64,000 nucleotides of DNA from contig NZ_JAFMPQ010000019.1 of assembly GCF_020667845.1 (NCBI RefSeq), positions 1-64,000 on the forward strand, read 5' to 3'. Positions 1-8,838 of the stretch are shown piece after piece. Both the position numbers and the translations under genes were made by a program. The notes beneath the pieces were generated by a model. That model saw only the letters and a program-made list of their open reading frames with translations. It was not told where the DNA came from and ran no database searches. The DNA comes from Cognatishimia sp. F0-27. GTDB lineage: Bacteria; Pseudomonadota; Alphaproteobacteria; Rhodobacterales; Rhodobacteraceae. How positions within the stretch are numbered: the stretch's first letter is position 1; every line of letters begins with the position of its first letter.

Positions 1-238
1 CGTCAGCGTCCGCCCCCCACACCGCGAGCGCCCGCACCGCGCCAATCTTCGATCACCTATAAGACGGCAGCGTCCGACCACAGACACCGCGCCCGACCCC
101 ATCCCGCCCGATCCGCAAAGCCCTGACAAAAACGACCGAAAACCACAAACCGCGCTTCAGGCCACTGTCGCCCGCCTGAAGCGCAGACAAACGACGCTCA
201 CAAGCCAATGGGCGCGCGCCCCGTGCGCAGACGGCGCG

Positions 239-553
239 TTATTTGCTGAGGACCTGCACCGCGTCAAAGCATTCCAACACCGGCGCGCCGAGATACATAT
301 GGTCGGAGCCCTTGGCCCCGGAATGCGCGGCCCGAAACGCTTCGGATTTGGTCCAGTCCTTGAACGCGGCCTCGCTCTCCCAGATCGTGTGAGAGGCGTA
401 AAGGACGTGATCGCCGGCCTCCGGCCCCTTGAGCAGGGAGAATTGCACGAACCCTGGCACGGACTTGAGATGGCTGTCGCGGGTTTTCCAGAGCGCCTCG
501 AAAGCCTCTGCCTCGCCGGGGGCGACCTTGAAACGGTTCATCGTCAGATACAT
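239..553 (-). CDS. IsdG/ABM-type monooxygenase, putative heme-degrading
   Basis: A 104-residue single-domain protein of the antibiotic biosynthesis monooxygenase (dimeric alpha/beta barrel) family. The N-terminal MNRFKV strand, the PGF turn and the WTKSEAF...AAH helix are typical. Asn6, Trp67 and His77 sit at the same spacing as the Asn/Trp/His set that defines IsdG/IsdI-type heme-degrading enzymes, so oxidative heme breakdown is more likely than antibiotic biosynthesis. A purine-rich GGGAG lies upstream of the ATG. It is divergent from pth, with no heme-uptake gene beside it in the window. The fold assignment is firm; the substrate is inferred from the residues. Confidence 0.8.
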   Translation of the reverse strand: MYLTMNRFKVAPGEAEAFEALWKTRDSHLKSVPGFVQFSLLKGPEAGDHVLYASHTIWESEAAFKDWTKSEAFRAAHSGAKGSDHMYLGAPVLECFDAVQVLSK

Positions 554-630
554 GGGCTCTCCCTTGTCACGGTGCTGCGCTATGCCCTATCTGAGCTGTG
601 GCAGGGCAACCAGGCGTTTGGAGGAAAGCC

Positions 631-1386
631 ATGCAGATTTTCGCAGGTCTCGGCAATCCCGGATCGCAATATGCCGGCAATCGGCACAACATTGGTTTCA
701 TGGTGCTGGACCGGATCGCGGAAGATCACGGCTTTGGTCCATGGCGGTCAAAATTCCAAGGCCAGGTCAGCGAGGGACGGCTTGGCCGTGAGAAGGTCCT
801 CCTGCTCAAACCGGAAACCTTCATGAATCGCTCCGGCCAGTCCGTCGGTGAGGCGCTGCGCTTCTACAAGCTCGATGTGGGCGCGTTGACCGTCTTCCAT
901 GACGAGCTGGACCTCGTCCCTGGCAAGGTGCGGGTCAAAAAGGGGGGCGGTCATGCGGGTCACAACGGATTGCGGTCGATTCACCAACACGCAGGGCCGG
1001 ATTATGCGCGCGTCCGGCTCGGCATCGGGCATCCGGGACGCAAGGAGCTTGTTGCGGGCTATGTGCTGCATGATTTTGCGCGCGGTGATCAGGATTGGCT
1101 CGACGATGTCCTGCGCGGCTGCTCGGACGGCGCGGCGGCGCTCGCGGCTGGCGATGCGGGCGGATTTCAGAATGCCGTTGCCTTGCGCGTGAACCCGCCC
1201 CGCTCCGGGGGTGGCGCGCAGGGCAGGCCCGGCGCTGCCCAGACGGCGCAAGCCAAAGAGCAGGCGGCAAAGGCGACGCCACAGGCCAAGGACACCAAAA
1301 CGCCCGACACGGACACAAAACCTCAAGAGGCGGCCGCGTCTGACGCGCGCTCGGCGCTGCAGCGGCTTGCGGACAAGTTCCGTTGA
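631..1386 (+). CDS. pth: Peptidyl-tRNA hydrolase
   Basis: Releases peptides from prematurely dissociated peptidyl-tRNA in the cytoplasm. The N-terminus carries the GLGNPG motif and catalytic His19 in NRHNIGF; FMNRSG supplies the conserved Asn, and HDELDLVPGKVRVKKGGG...HNGLRS is the family signature. The ATG at 631 has a good GAGGAAAG site and begins directly at the conserved domain, so the in-frame upstream start is unlikely. The protein is 251 residues. The last 60 or so, rich in Ala, Lys and Gln, form a low-complexity tail beyond the usual length of about 190. The rplY gene often found next to pth is not seen here. Confidence 0.95.
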   Translation: MQIFAGLGNPGSQYAGNRHNIGFMVLDRIAEDHGFGPWRSKFQGQVSEGRLGREKVLLLKPETFMNRSGQSVGEALRFYKLDVGALTVFHDELDLVPGKVRVKKGGGHAGHNGLRSIHQHAGPDYARVRLGIGHPGRKELVAGYVLHDFARGDQDWLDDVLRGCSDGAAALAAGDAGGFQNAVALRVNPPRSGGGAQGRPGAAQTAQAKEQAAKATPQAKDTKTPDTDTKPQEAAASDARSALQRLADKFR

Positions 1387-1432
1387 AAGACGCGTGTCCC
1401 AGACAAAGGCGACAAAGAGACGGGTGGGCCAG

Positions 1433-2584
1433 ATGCTGAGAAAGATCCTTGCGGCCGCGCTCGTGCTTGGCCTCGGTCTCGGCGGGCTGGCGGTGTGGCA
1501 ACAGGAAAGGCTTCTGCGGCTTCTGGCGGTCACGACGCTTTTTGACGAAGACCGGATCGTCGGAAATTTCAGCGCCATGGGCACGCTGTTCGAGACCGTG
1601 CCGATCCCGGTATCCGGTCCGGTCACGCGGTTGCCGGAGGGGACCCCACGCCCCATGCCGCCGGATTGGCCGGCCTTTGTTGAACGGCGCGCGGTGACCG
1701 GAGCGATTGTGCTACGCGACGGGCGGGTGGTTCATGAAAGCTATCATCTGGGGACCAACCCGGAGGATCTCCGGATTTCGTGGTCCATTGCGAAAAGCTA
1801 TCTGTCCGCGCTGATTGGCGTGCTGCTCGAAACCGGGGCAATCACGAGCCTCGACGACCCGGTAACGGCCTATGCACCCGCGCTCGAAGGCAGCGCCTAT
1901 GACGGGGTCAGCATCCGCAACGTTCTCCAGATGGCGTCGGGTGTGGTATTCGACGAGGATTATCTCGACTTTTGGAGTGACATCAACAAGATGGGCCGCA
2001 TTCTTGCACTTGGCGGCTCGATGGATGCATTTGCCGCCGGGCTGGACGATCGATTCACCGAAGCCGGGACGGAATGGAAATACGTGTCCATCGACACCCA
2101 TGTGCTGAGCATGGTGGTTCGCGGCGGGACCGGCCAGACATTGGCCGATCTTCTGGGCGCCCATATCCTCGGTCCTCTCGGGACTTACGGAACGCCCTAT
2201 TATGTGTCCGACGGGTATGGTGTCGCCTTTGCGCTTGGCGGTTTGAACCTGACGCTGCGCGACTATGCCCGTATGGGTGAGATGTTCCGGCTGGGCGGGA
2301 TGTTTCAGGGCCGCCGGATCGTGCCGGAAACATGGGTTGCCGTTTCGACCGTGCCCCAGGCACCAACCGCGCCGGGAAAGATCCGCTACGGGTATCAATG
2401 GTGGATTCCCCATGATGCAAGGGATGGAGAATTCCTTGCGCGCGGGGTCTATGGGCAATACGTCTATATTGATCAACAAAGCGCCACGGTCGTCGCGCTG
2501 ACCGGGGCAGATCGGGCCTTCCGCGCCGAGGGAGCTTTTGACGATGCCGTGGAGATGATGCGCAAATTGGCTCGATCGGAGTAA
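1433..2584 (+). CDS. Serine hydrolase of the beta-lactamase (class C/DD-peptidase-like) family
   Basis: A 383-residue protein with an N-terminal hydrophobic segment (about residues 5-22) that should act as signal anchor, placing the enzyme in the periplasm. The SxxK motif is Ser118-Ile-Ala-Lys121 in SWSIAKSY. A Tyr-x-Ser element follows in KYVSIDTH, and GYQWW is typical of the C-terminal part of this fold. Such proteins are esterases, peptidases or amidases; the substrate cannot be read from sequence. The start at 1433 was chosen because it gives the hydrophobic leader, although its ribosome site is weak. It lies 46 bases after pth and 4 bases before the next gene, so co-transcription is likely. 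Confidence 0.88.
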   Translation: MLRKILAAALVLGLGLGGLAVWQQERLLRLLAVTTLFDEDRIVGNFSAMGTLFETVPIPVSGPVTRLPEGTPRPMPPDWPAFVERRAVTGAIVLRDGRVVHESYHLGTNPEDLRISWSIAKSYLSALIGVLLETGAITSLDDPVTAYAPALEGSAYDGVSIRNVLQMASGVVFDEDYLDFWSDINKMGRILALGGSMDAFAAGLDDRFTEAGTEWKYVSIDTHVLSMVVRGGTGQTLADLLGAHILGPLGTYGTPYYVSDGYGVAFALGGLNLTLRDYARMGEMFRLGGMFQGRRIVPETWVAVSTVPQAPTAPGKIRYGYQWWIPHDARDGEFLARGVYGQYVYIDQQSATVVALTGADRAFRAEGAFDDAVEMMRKLARSE

Positions 2585-2588
2585 TCGC

Positions 2589-2963
2589 ATGATGGAAAAG
2601 GACAAACCGGTCAATGCCTTGGGCGGCGCTCTTCAACCGTGCTCAAGCGACCCTGTAACCGGGTTTTTCCGGGATGGATTCTGCAACACCTGTGATGCCG
2701 ACCGCGGCAGTCATACGGTCTGCGCCGTCATGACCAAGGAGTTTCTGGCCTATTCCAAATATGTCGGGAACGACCTGTCGACGCCGCGCCCCGAGTTTCG
2801 GTTCCCCGGCCTCAAACCCGGCGACAAATGGTGCCTGTGTGCATCGCGCTTCCTGCAGGCACACGACGAGGGCTGCGCCCCTTTGGTTGACCTGACCGCC
2901 ACCCATGAGCGCGCGTTGGAAATCGTGCCGCGCCGGGTTCTGGACTTGTACAAGGCCGACTAA
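2589..2963 (+). CDS. DUF2237 family protein
   Basis: A 124-residue cysteine-rich protein with the DUF2237 pattern: NALGGALQPCS near the N-terminus, then FCNTC, HTVCAVMT, WCLCASR and APLVDLTATHERAL. The conserved cysteines suggest a metal or redox role, but no function is established for the family that I can name. Two consecutive ATG codons open the frame, 4 bases after the serine hydrolase stop, so the two are probably co-translated. The C-terminus is complete. Confidence 0.85.
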   Translation: MMEKDKPVNALGGALQPCSSDPVTGFFRDGFCNTCDADRGSHTVCAVMTKEFLAYSKYVGNDLSTPRPEFRFPGLKPGDKWCLCASRFLQAHDEGCAPLVDLTATHERALEIVPRRVLDLYKAD

Positions 2964-3775
2964 TCGCGCCCAAGCGCACGCGATCAACACCTGCCGTTAC
3001 ATGTCTTCAACGCTGTGATGCACGGCGCCCTTATCGGTGACACGCCGAGAGGATTCAGTGCGAAAAAATTCGCGGATGCTTACACTTTCTCAATCTCTTG
3101 AGACATATTGTGTGGTCATCAAAGCATTGAAGCAAAGTGTTCGACCAAGGCCACTTTTGTCTTTGTTCTCATGATTTTGAGGACCGAATGTCATAGAATG
3201 TGATCCGCCGCGACCCTTGAGGTCGCGGCAATTCACCAATTATCGCTTGTCTTTTTACAACATTGCAGCACCAAAACGATGCTGACTGGATTTGGACCAT
3301 GAGCCTTAAGCCGCATGAGCCGCAGCTCAGTTCCGGTGCGATCAGTGCGCGCCCAGACTTGCCATGAAACCGTTGACGGAACGTTAGCCCTCTTGTGGCC
3401 CTACCCCACCTTGCCGTTTGCGGCTCCACCACCCGGCAGCGCGGCGCGATGGCCGGAACGCGGTGCCTGAATGCCGGGAAACCGCCCCCTATCAGCGCGG
3501 GACCATGCGACCATCGTTGATGGCGCGCCTCTCCCATGGCGCGACCTCGCATCGACCTGCTTGGGCGCTTGAGGCAAGCTAGCGTCATTTCCTTGCCGAA
3601 CCGTCAACACCTGGCGCAGCGCGCGCGGGCTGTCGGCATCGGTCTGGCCAGATCCGCGCCCGGTTGCGTGAGGCCGCATGGCACAATCTGCGCCAACAAG
3701 CCGAATACGAACCTCGCTCCGTCAAGGCACAGATCAGACCGGCATGCGCATCACGCGCAGGACCGGCCTGTGATG
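2964..3775. other. Intergenic region without a convincing gene
   Basis: This 812-base gap separates the convergent DUF2237 and trpB genes. Minus-strand frames between 3169 and 3851 are open but show no family features and are rich in Arg, Pro and Gly, as expected for GC-rich noncoding DNA. A perfect 8-base inverted repeat, CCGCGACC with a 5-base loop, occupies 3208-3228 but has no T-run on either strand. The stretch 3050-3190 is AT-richer than its surroundings. No tRNA was recognised. Confidence 0.55.
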
Positions 3776-4999
3776 TCACCCCATCTCCACGCCAAGATGT
3801 TTGGCCACGGTGAAGATGTCCTTGTCTCCCCGTCCGCACATGTTCATGCAAATGATGTGATCACGGGGCAGATCCGGCGCAATTTTCATGACGTGGGCCA
3901 AGGCGTGGGACGGCTCCAGCGCAGGGATGATGCCTTCGAGGCGGCAGCATTCCTGGAACGCGGCCAGCGCTTCGCGATCGGTGATGGCGACATATTGCGC
4001 GCGCCCGATATCGTGCAGCCAAGCGTGCTCCGGACCAATGCCGGGATAGTCCAGCCCGGCAGAGATCGAGAAGCCTTCAAGGATCTGCCCGTCCTCGTCC
4101 TGCAAGAGATAGGTCCGGTTGCCATGCAGCACGCCCGGGCGCCCGCCGGTGAGCGACGCGCAATGCTCCATCTTGTCGTTGACACCCTTGCCGCCCGCCT
4201 CGACCCCGATGATGTTGACTTCCTTGTCGTCGAGGAACGGATAGAAGAGACCCATCGCGTTGGAGCCTCCGCCGATTGCGGCGATGATCGTGTCAGGGTT
4301 GCGGCCCTCGGCCTCGTGCATCTGTTCACGGGTTTCCTTGCCGATGATCGCCTGGAAATCGCGAACCATGGCGGGATAGGGGTGCGGGCCGGCGACGGTG
4401 CCAATGCAGTAGAACGTATCGCGCACATTGGTGACCCAGTCGCGCAGCGCGTCGTTCATCGCATCCTTGAGCGTGCCGCGCCCGGAGGTGACGGGCACGA
4501 CCTCGGCCCCGAGTAGCTTCATGCGAAACACATTGGGCTGCTGACGTTCGACATCATGCGCGCCCATGTAGACCACGCATTTCAGGCCGAATTTCGCACA
4601 AACCGTCGCGGTGGCAACGCCATGCTGGCCCGCGCCGGTTTCCGCGATGATGCGGGTCTTGCCCATGCGCCGCGCGAGGATGATCTGCCCGAGCACATTG
4701 TTGATCTTGTGCGCGCCGGTATGGTTCAGCTCGTCGCGCTTCATGTACACCTTGGCACCGCCAAGCTCTTCGGTCAGGCGCTCGGCAAAATAGAGCGGCG
4801 AAGGCCGACCCACATAGTGCTTCCACAGGAAGTCCATTTCCTTCCAGAAGCTCTCGTCCGTCTTGGCATGCTCGTATTGCTGTTCGAGCTCCAGGATCAG
4901 CGGCATCAACGTCTCGGACACAAAGCGCCCGCCATGGATGCCAAACCGGCCTTTTTCATCCGGGCCGTTCATGAAGGAATTGAAGAGATCGTCGGCCAT
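3776..4999 (-). CDS. trpB: Tryptophan synthase beta chain
   Basis: Condenses indole with L-serine to tryptophan, with pyridoxal phosphate, in complex with TrpA. The 407-residue protein shows the PLP lysine in HTGAHKINN, the GAGQHG segment, the GGGSNAMG phosphate-binding loop and the C-terminal CGRGDKD. The ATG at 4999 (MADDLF) follows a GGGGGG ribosome site; the longer open frame upstream lacks similarity. Neither trpF nor trpA is adjacent in this window; a MATE exporter gene lies 115 bases upstream on the same strand. Confidence 0.97.
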   Translation of the reverse strand: MADDLFNSFMNGPDEKGRFGIHGGRFVSETLMPLILELEQQYEHAKTDESFWKEMDFLWKHYVGRPSPLYFAERLTEELGGAKVYMKRDELNHTGAHKINNVLGQIILARRMGKTRIIAETGAGQHGVATATVCAKFGLKCVVYMGAHDVERQQPNVFRMKLLGAEVVPVTSGRGTLKDAMNDALRDWVTNVRDTFYCIGTVAGPHPYPAMVRDFQAIIGKETREQMHEAEGRNPDTIIAAIGGGSNAMGLFYPFLDDKEVNIIGVEAGGKGVNDKMEHCASLTGGRPGVLHGNRTYLLQDEDGQILEGFSISAGLDYPGIGPEHAWLHDIGRAQYVAITDREALAAFQECCRLEGIIPALEPSHALAHVMKIAPDLPRDHIICMNMCGRGDKDIFTVAKHLGVEMG

Positions 5000-5114
5000 G
5001 GTGCCCCCCGTGTGGATCGGTTCAACCGGGTTAGCGGAGCGGCGCGGCTGGGGCAAGGGGGCCACGCGCCGATCCGGCGCATCCCGCGAACAAACCGGCG
5101 TTATCCGAGCCGCA

Positions 5115-6467
5115 TCACCGCTGCCCCACCGCGGCGCGTTCCAGAGCAGGATAACGCGCGAGGAGCGTTACCCCCCGCGCCACATTGCAGACCATGAGCG
5201 AAAGCCAAAGCCCGTGATTGCCGAACGGCTCAAGAAAGAGCCACAGACAGGCGAGGTAGATCAGCGCCGACAATGCCATCATGTTGCGCATGTCCGCGGT
5301 GCGCGTGGCCCCGATGAAGATCCCGTCGAGCATCACAAGCCCGAGGATCAGCACCGGCATCGCGATCATCCACGGCAAATAGTCGCGCGCCGCCTGCTGC
5401 ACCTCCGGGTCCTTTGAGATGATGTCCACAAGCCATGGACCAAAGAGCGCGAAACCCGCCGCCATGACCAGACCCGTCACAAGCGCCCAGAACGTTGTCA
5501 TGAGTGCCGCGCGACGCAGACGCGCCACCGCTCCCGCGCCGAACGCCTTGCCAACGAGGGCTTCGGCCGCAAAGGCGAACCCGTCCATGGCATAGCCAAC
5601 GATATGCACAAATTGCAAAAGCACCTGATTGGCCGCAAGGGTCACGTCGCCAAAGCGTCCGCCGACCAGAAGGAAAGAGACAAAGATCACCTGCAACAAG
5701 GCGGAGCGGATCAGGATGTCGGTGTTCACAACGGCCATGCGCTGCAACCGCGCGCCATCAAAGACACGCGCCCAGTCCCGCCACGCCGGGGTGCGGAACG
5801 CTGCCCGGCACAGCCACAGCCCCATGACCAGCCCGGACCATTCGGCAATGAACGTGGCAAAGGCGACGCCGTCCACGCCCCAGCCGAATTCCAGCACAAA
5901 GAGCAGGTCCAGCGCCACATTCATGCCGTTCATGAAAAGCTGAAGCACAAACACGTCCCGCGTGCGCTCCAACGCCACAAGCCAGCCGGTAATGGCATAG
6001 ACGGCAATGGCCGCCGGTGCCGACCAGATCCGGATCTGCATATAAGCCCGGGCAAGGCTTTCAACCTCGTCAGAAGCCGGGGACACCGCAAACGCCCCGA
6101 GAAAGATCGGCATCTGCAGCACGATAAGGGCCAATCCCCCGGCCACGCCAATCATCAGGGATCGGGTGAGCAGAGCGGACACTTCTGCATCGTCCCCCTG
6201 CCCCGCTGCCTGCGCGGTCAACCCCGCGGTGCCCATGCGCAAGAACCCGAAAATCCAGTAGATCGCGGTCAGCACGATTGCACCGACGCCCACAGCGGCG
6301 ATGGGTTCGGGCGCGGGGATCTGGCCGACAACGGCCGTGTCCACCGCTCCGAGCAGCGGAACCGTCATGTTGGCCAGCAGGATCGGCATGGCCACACGGA
6401 GCACCCGCGCATGGGTGACGGGGTCGACGGTGTCGCGCCCGGCGAGATCTTGCTCGGAGGGGTTCAT
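5115..6467 (-). CDS. MATE family multidrug/toxin exporter
   Basis: A polytopic inner-membrane protein of 450 residues with about 12 hydrophobic segments. It has the family opening [25 protein letters not shown], the [18 protein letters not shown] loop and the repeated half-structure ([25 protein letters not shown]) of DinF/NorM-type MATE transporters. These export cationic drugs or metabolites against a sodium or proton gradient. The start at 6467 (MNPSEQ) is the first ATG close to the membrane domain; an upstream in-frame ATG at 6500 adds 11 unremarkable residues. The substrate is unknown. Confidence 0.92.
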   Translation of the reverse strand: MNPSEQDLAGRDTVDPVTHARVLRVAMPILLANMTVPLLGAVDTAVVGQIPAPEPIAAVGVGAIVLTAIYWIFGFLRMGTAGLTAQAAGQGDDAEVSALLTRSLMIGVAGGLALIVLQMPIFLGAFAVSPASDEVESLARAYMQIRIWSAPAAIAVYAITGWLVALERTRDVFVLQLFMNGMNVALDLLFVLEFGWGVDGVAFATFIAEWSGLVMGLWLCRAAFRTPAWRDWARVFDGARLQRMAVVNTDILIRSALLQVIFVSFLLVGGRFGDVTLAANQVLLQFVHIVGYAMDGFAFAAEALVGKAFGAGAVARLRRAALMTTFWALVTGLVMAAGFALFGPWLVDIISKDPEVQQAARDYLPWMIAMPVLILGLVMLDGIFIGATRTADMRNMMALSALIYLACLWLFLEPFGNHGLWLSLMVCNVARGVTLLARYPALERAAVGQR

Positions 6468-6525
6468 CGGCGCGATTGCCCCCACCGGTCGCAAGCACAC
6501 GCGACAAAGAGGAGCGGAACGAGTC

Positions 6526-7032
6526 TCACGATTTGAGCGGCATCAGGAAATGCGCCTTGGCCTGTGCGAAGGGGCGGTCGCGGTTGTCCTGCCACGCTTC
6601 CGCCTGCACGGAGGCGTATCGCCGCCCCGAGCGGGTCACGCGCGCCCGTGCATAGGCATCGCGCGGCAGCCCCGAGCGCAGGTAATCCACGGTAAAGTCA
6701 ATGGTCTTGGGCAAGCGCGGCAGATCGCCCGCCGCCAGCCGTTCCAGATCGAGCACGCCGGTTTCGATATCTTCCCACAGCCAGAACCAGTTGAGAGACA
6801 TGATCGCCGTCATTTCCAGAAAGGCGGCCGTCACCCCGCCGTGGATCGCGGGCAAAATCGGATTGCCGATGAGCTTGTCGTCAAACGGCAGGATCGCCGT
6901 CAGCTCATCCCCGCGCCGGTCGAACTGCACCCCGAGATACTGCATATACGGCACGCTTGACACCAACGCATTGAGCGCGGCATCGCGGCGCTGCTTGACA
7001 ACCTGCACGGGTTCGGGGCGTTTGCGGACCAT
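6526..7032 (-). CDS. PaaI-like hotdog thioesterase (second of pair)
   Basis: A 168-residue hotdog-fold protein. IHGGVTAAFLEMTA is the hallmark helix and PKTIDFTVDYLRSGLPRDAYARARVTRSGRR the central strands of PaaI/acyl-CoA thioesterase 13-type enzymes, which hydrolyse acyl- or aryl-acyl-CoA. The ATG at 7032 follows a strong GGAGG and lies 4 bases after the stop of the upstream thioesterase gene, so the two are co-translated. The catalytic residues expected around HGG are present. The substrate is not predictable, but a pair of thioesterases next to a beta-oxidation cluster suggests acyl-CoA pool control. Confidence 0.85.
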   Translation of the reverse strand: MVRKRPEPVQVVKQRRDAALNALVSSVPYMQYLGVQFDRRGDELTAILPFDDKLIGNPILPAIHGGVTAAFLEMTAIMSLNWFWLWEDIETGVLDLERLAAGDLPRLPKTIDFTVDYLRSGLPRDAYARARVTRSGRRYASVQAEAWQDNRDRPFAQAKAHFLMPLKS

Positions 7033-7036
7033 CCGA

Positions 7037-7459
7037 TCAGCCTCCTTCCACCGTAAACGCACCTGTGGCGGTCGCCACGGGACGGCTTTCATCTTCGTCG
7101 AAGGCGGTCGCGCGCACAAAGGCCACGGAACGCGTGATGTGGTAACATTCCGCGCGCGCGGTGATTGTCTGCCCCGGTTCGGCCGCGCGCATGTAGTCGA
7201 TCCGAAGATCGATCGTGGCAGTGCCCGCTGGCGAGCGCGGGTGGCTCATCACCGCTGCGCCACCGCAGGTATCCATGAGGGCCGAAACCGCGCCACCATG
7301 TATCACCTTCGTTTCCGGGTCACCGACAAACCGTTCGTCATAGGGCATGCTGATCACCGCGACCCCGTCCCCTATTTCGGAGACGCGCATGCCAAGCGCC
7401 TTCGAATGCGGGATGGTTTCGATGAATTGCCGGGCGATGCGGGCCTTGTCGGGGGTCAT
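7037..7459 (-). CDS. PaaI-like hotdog thioesterase (first of pair)
   Basis: A 140-residue single hotdog domain with [16 protein letters not shown], the PaaI family signature, and [43 protein letters not shown] strands. It is probably a cytoplasmic acyl-CoA thioesterase. It forms a two-gene operon with the following thioesterase (4-base gap); the two are diverged paralogues. The gene is divergent from the MerR regulator that begins at 7610, leaving about 150 bases for promoters. Confidence 0.88.
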   Translation of the reverse strand: MTPDKARIARQFIETIPHSKALGMRVSEIGDGVAVISMPYDERFVGDPETKVIHGGAVSALMDTCGGAAVMSHPRSPAGTATIDLRIDYMRAAEPGQTITARAECYHITRSVAFVRATAFDEDESRPVATATGAFTVEGG

Positions 7460-7609
7460 GGGCGTGCCTTGGTTGTCGAAAACGGAGCGCGATGCTGATC
7501 CGGACAGCGTGACCGCAGTCTTGCGTCACAATTCAGCCTACGGCAAGCGCCGAGCGCCGCTTGCCCTTGCGGAATGCCGTGCTACGATCTGGGCAAGCGG
7601 GGGGAACCG

Positions 7610-7984
7610 ATGAGCGAAACACGTCTGAGCTTCAAGGAAATGTGCACGCGGTTCGACGTGACGCCACGGACATTGCGGTATTATGAATATATCGAGTTGC
7701 TACACCCCGAAAAGCAAGGCCGCTCACGGTTTTACGGGCCGAGAGAGATCGCGCGCATGACGCTGATCCTGCGCGGTCGGAAATTCGGATTTCAGCTCGA
7801 AGACATCCGGCAATGGCTCCTGATCTATGAAAAGGAAGGGAGCGAGGCGCAGATGCGCGCGTGGGTGGAACTGGCCGATCGTCAGCTTTCCGAGTTGGCC
7901 GAGCAGCGTCGACAGATCGATGAGGCCATGGACGAGCTCCGCGGTTTGCGCGACGAAACGGCCCGCGCCCTCGAACTGGGCTGA
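7610..7984 (+). CDS. MerR family transcriptional regulator (paralogue 1)
   Basis: A 124-residue regulator with an N-terminal winged helix-turn-helix ([19 protein letters not shown]) and a short dimerisation coiled coil (LADRQLSELAEQRRQIDEAMDELRGL). It lacks a large C-terminal effector domain and the cysteines of metal sensors. It closely resembles the next regulator at 8388 in the DNA-binding helix and the LILRGRKFGF segment. MerR proteins of this shape in alphaproteobacteria (LiuR-like) control fatty-acid or branched-chain amino-acid catabolism, which fits the downstream genes. The ATG at 7610 follows GGGGGGAA; upstream frame extension is unlikely. Confidence 0.88.
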   Translation: MSETRLSFKEMCTRFDVTPRTLRYYEYIELLHPEKQGRSRFYGPREIARMTLILRGRKFGFQLEDIRQWLLIYEKEGSEAQMRAWVELADRQLSELAEQRRQIDEAMDELRGLRDETARALELG

Positions 7985-8387
7985 TTGCTCCAAAAGTGCA
8001 GCCCAGCCTCGATTTTTTGCTGCCGCTGCAGACTGATGGTCGATGCCCTTTGGCCTGCGGGATCGCCGGCAACACCCGAGACGAGGGACGCGCGGCGCAG
8101 AGCCCAGCGCGTGAACGACCGGACAGGCCGCGCTCGCGTTTGAACCGATTCCCCATGTGATGATGTCCACACCGCCCGCCCTTGGGTCAGGAAAACCAGA
8201 CCCGACACGCGCGGCGGGCTCAAAGCGCTTCGAAAGAAAATATCACCCGAGCCCGGGTTACCTTGATTGATCTTACGTCAACATGAAAGTGACGTGACGT
8301 ATGAGTTACGTCAACGGAAATTCCCATTGTAAGACTGGCACATTCACCGCAACTCACATGCACCAAGACGGATGTGAGGAACCGAAC
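7985..8387. other. Intergenic region between the two merR genes
   Basis: This 403-base gap has no supported gene. Its right end carries the repeat cluster listed at 8273-8315, the likely control region of the fatty-acid oxidation genes. The left part (7985-8220) shows no recognisable structure. Confidence 0.5.
8273..8315. promoter_or_regulatory. Candidate operator: direct repeats of TTACGTCAAC
   Basis: The 10-base sequence TTACGTCAAC occurs at 8273-8282 and again at 8306-8315, 33 bases (about three helical turns) apart. Between them TGACGTGACGT (8290-8300) repeats the ACGT core. The element lies 73 bases upstream of the second merR start. Its position and ACGT core resemble MerR-family (LiuR-like) control sites for acyl-CoA catabolism; binding by either regulator here is inferred. 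Confidence 0.5.
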
Positions 8388-8792
8388 ATGAAAGACGATC
8401 AAGTGATGACGATCCGGGAAATGTGTGACGCCTATGACGTCACGCCGCGCACCTTGCGCTTCTACGAGCAGAAGGAACTGCTCTTCCCGGTCCGAGAGGG
8501 ACAGAAGCGATTGTTCACGCGCCGCGACCGTGCGCGTCTCAAGCTGATCCTGCGTGGCAAGCGGTTTGGCTTCAGCCTCGAAGAGATCCGCCAGCTGCTC
8601 GACCTGTATCACGTGGGCGATCAGCAACAGACGCAGCTTGCCCAGACCTACGAGATCGCACAGCAGCGGCTGAACGACATGGAGCGTCAGCGCGATGAGC
8701 TCATCATCGCCATCGACGAGCTCAAGGAACAGATGAAATGGGGCGAGAAAATGATCGCCTCGATGAACCAGAAACAGGCTCAGGCTTCCTGA
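8388..8792 (+). CDS. MerR family transcriptional regulator (paralogue 2)
   Basis: A 134-residue regulator with the helix-turn-helix [25 protein letters not shown], the wing [22 protein letters not shown] and a long C-terminal coiled coil ([24 protein letters not shown]). The ATG at 8388 follows GTGAGGA at good spacing; the in-frame upstream ATG at 8301 falls inside the repeat cluster and is rejected. It sits 46 bases ahead of the acyl-CoA dehydrogenase gene, so it probably heads and autoregulates the fatty-acid oxidation genes. No metal-binding cysteine pattern is visible, so an acyl-CoA ligand is more likely than a metal. Confidence 0.88.
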   Translation: MKDDQVMTIREMCDAYDVTPRTLRFYEQKELLFPVREGQKRLFTRRDRARLKLILRGKRFGFSLEEIRQLLDLYHVGDQQQTQLAQTYEIAQQRLNDMERQRDELIIAIDELKEQMKWGEKMIASMNQKQAQAS

Positions 8793-8838
8793 AACGCTTG
8801 AGCCCCCACCACGACAGAAGACGTTTGGGAGGCCTTTG

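Noticed and set aside
3208-3228. Perfect 8-base hairpin as terminator between DUF2237 and trpB genes
   Set aside because: No T-run on either strand; kept only as an inverted repeat in the intergenic entry.
3536-4516. A 326-residue plus-strand open frame
   Set aside because: Antisense to trpB for most of its length with no family signature.
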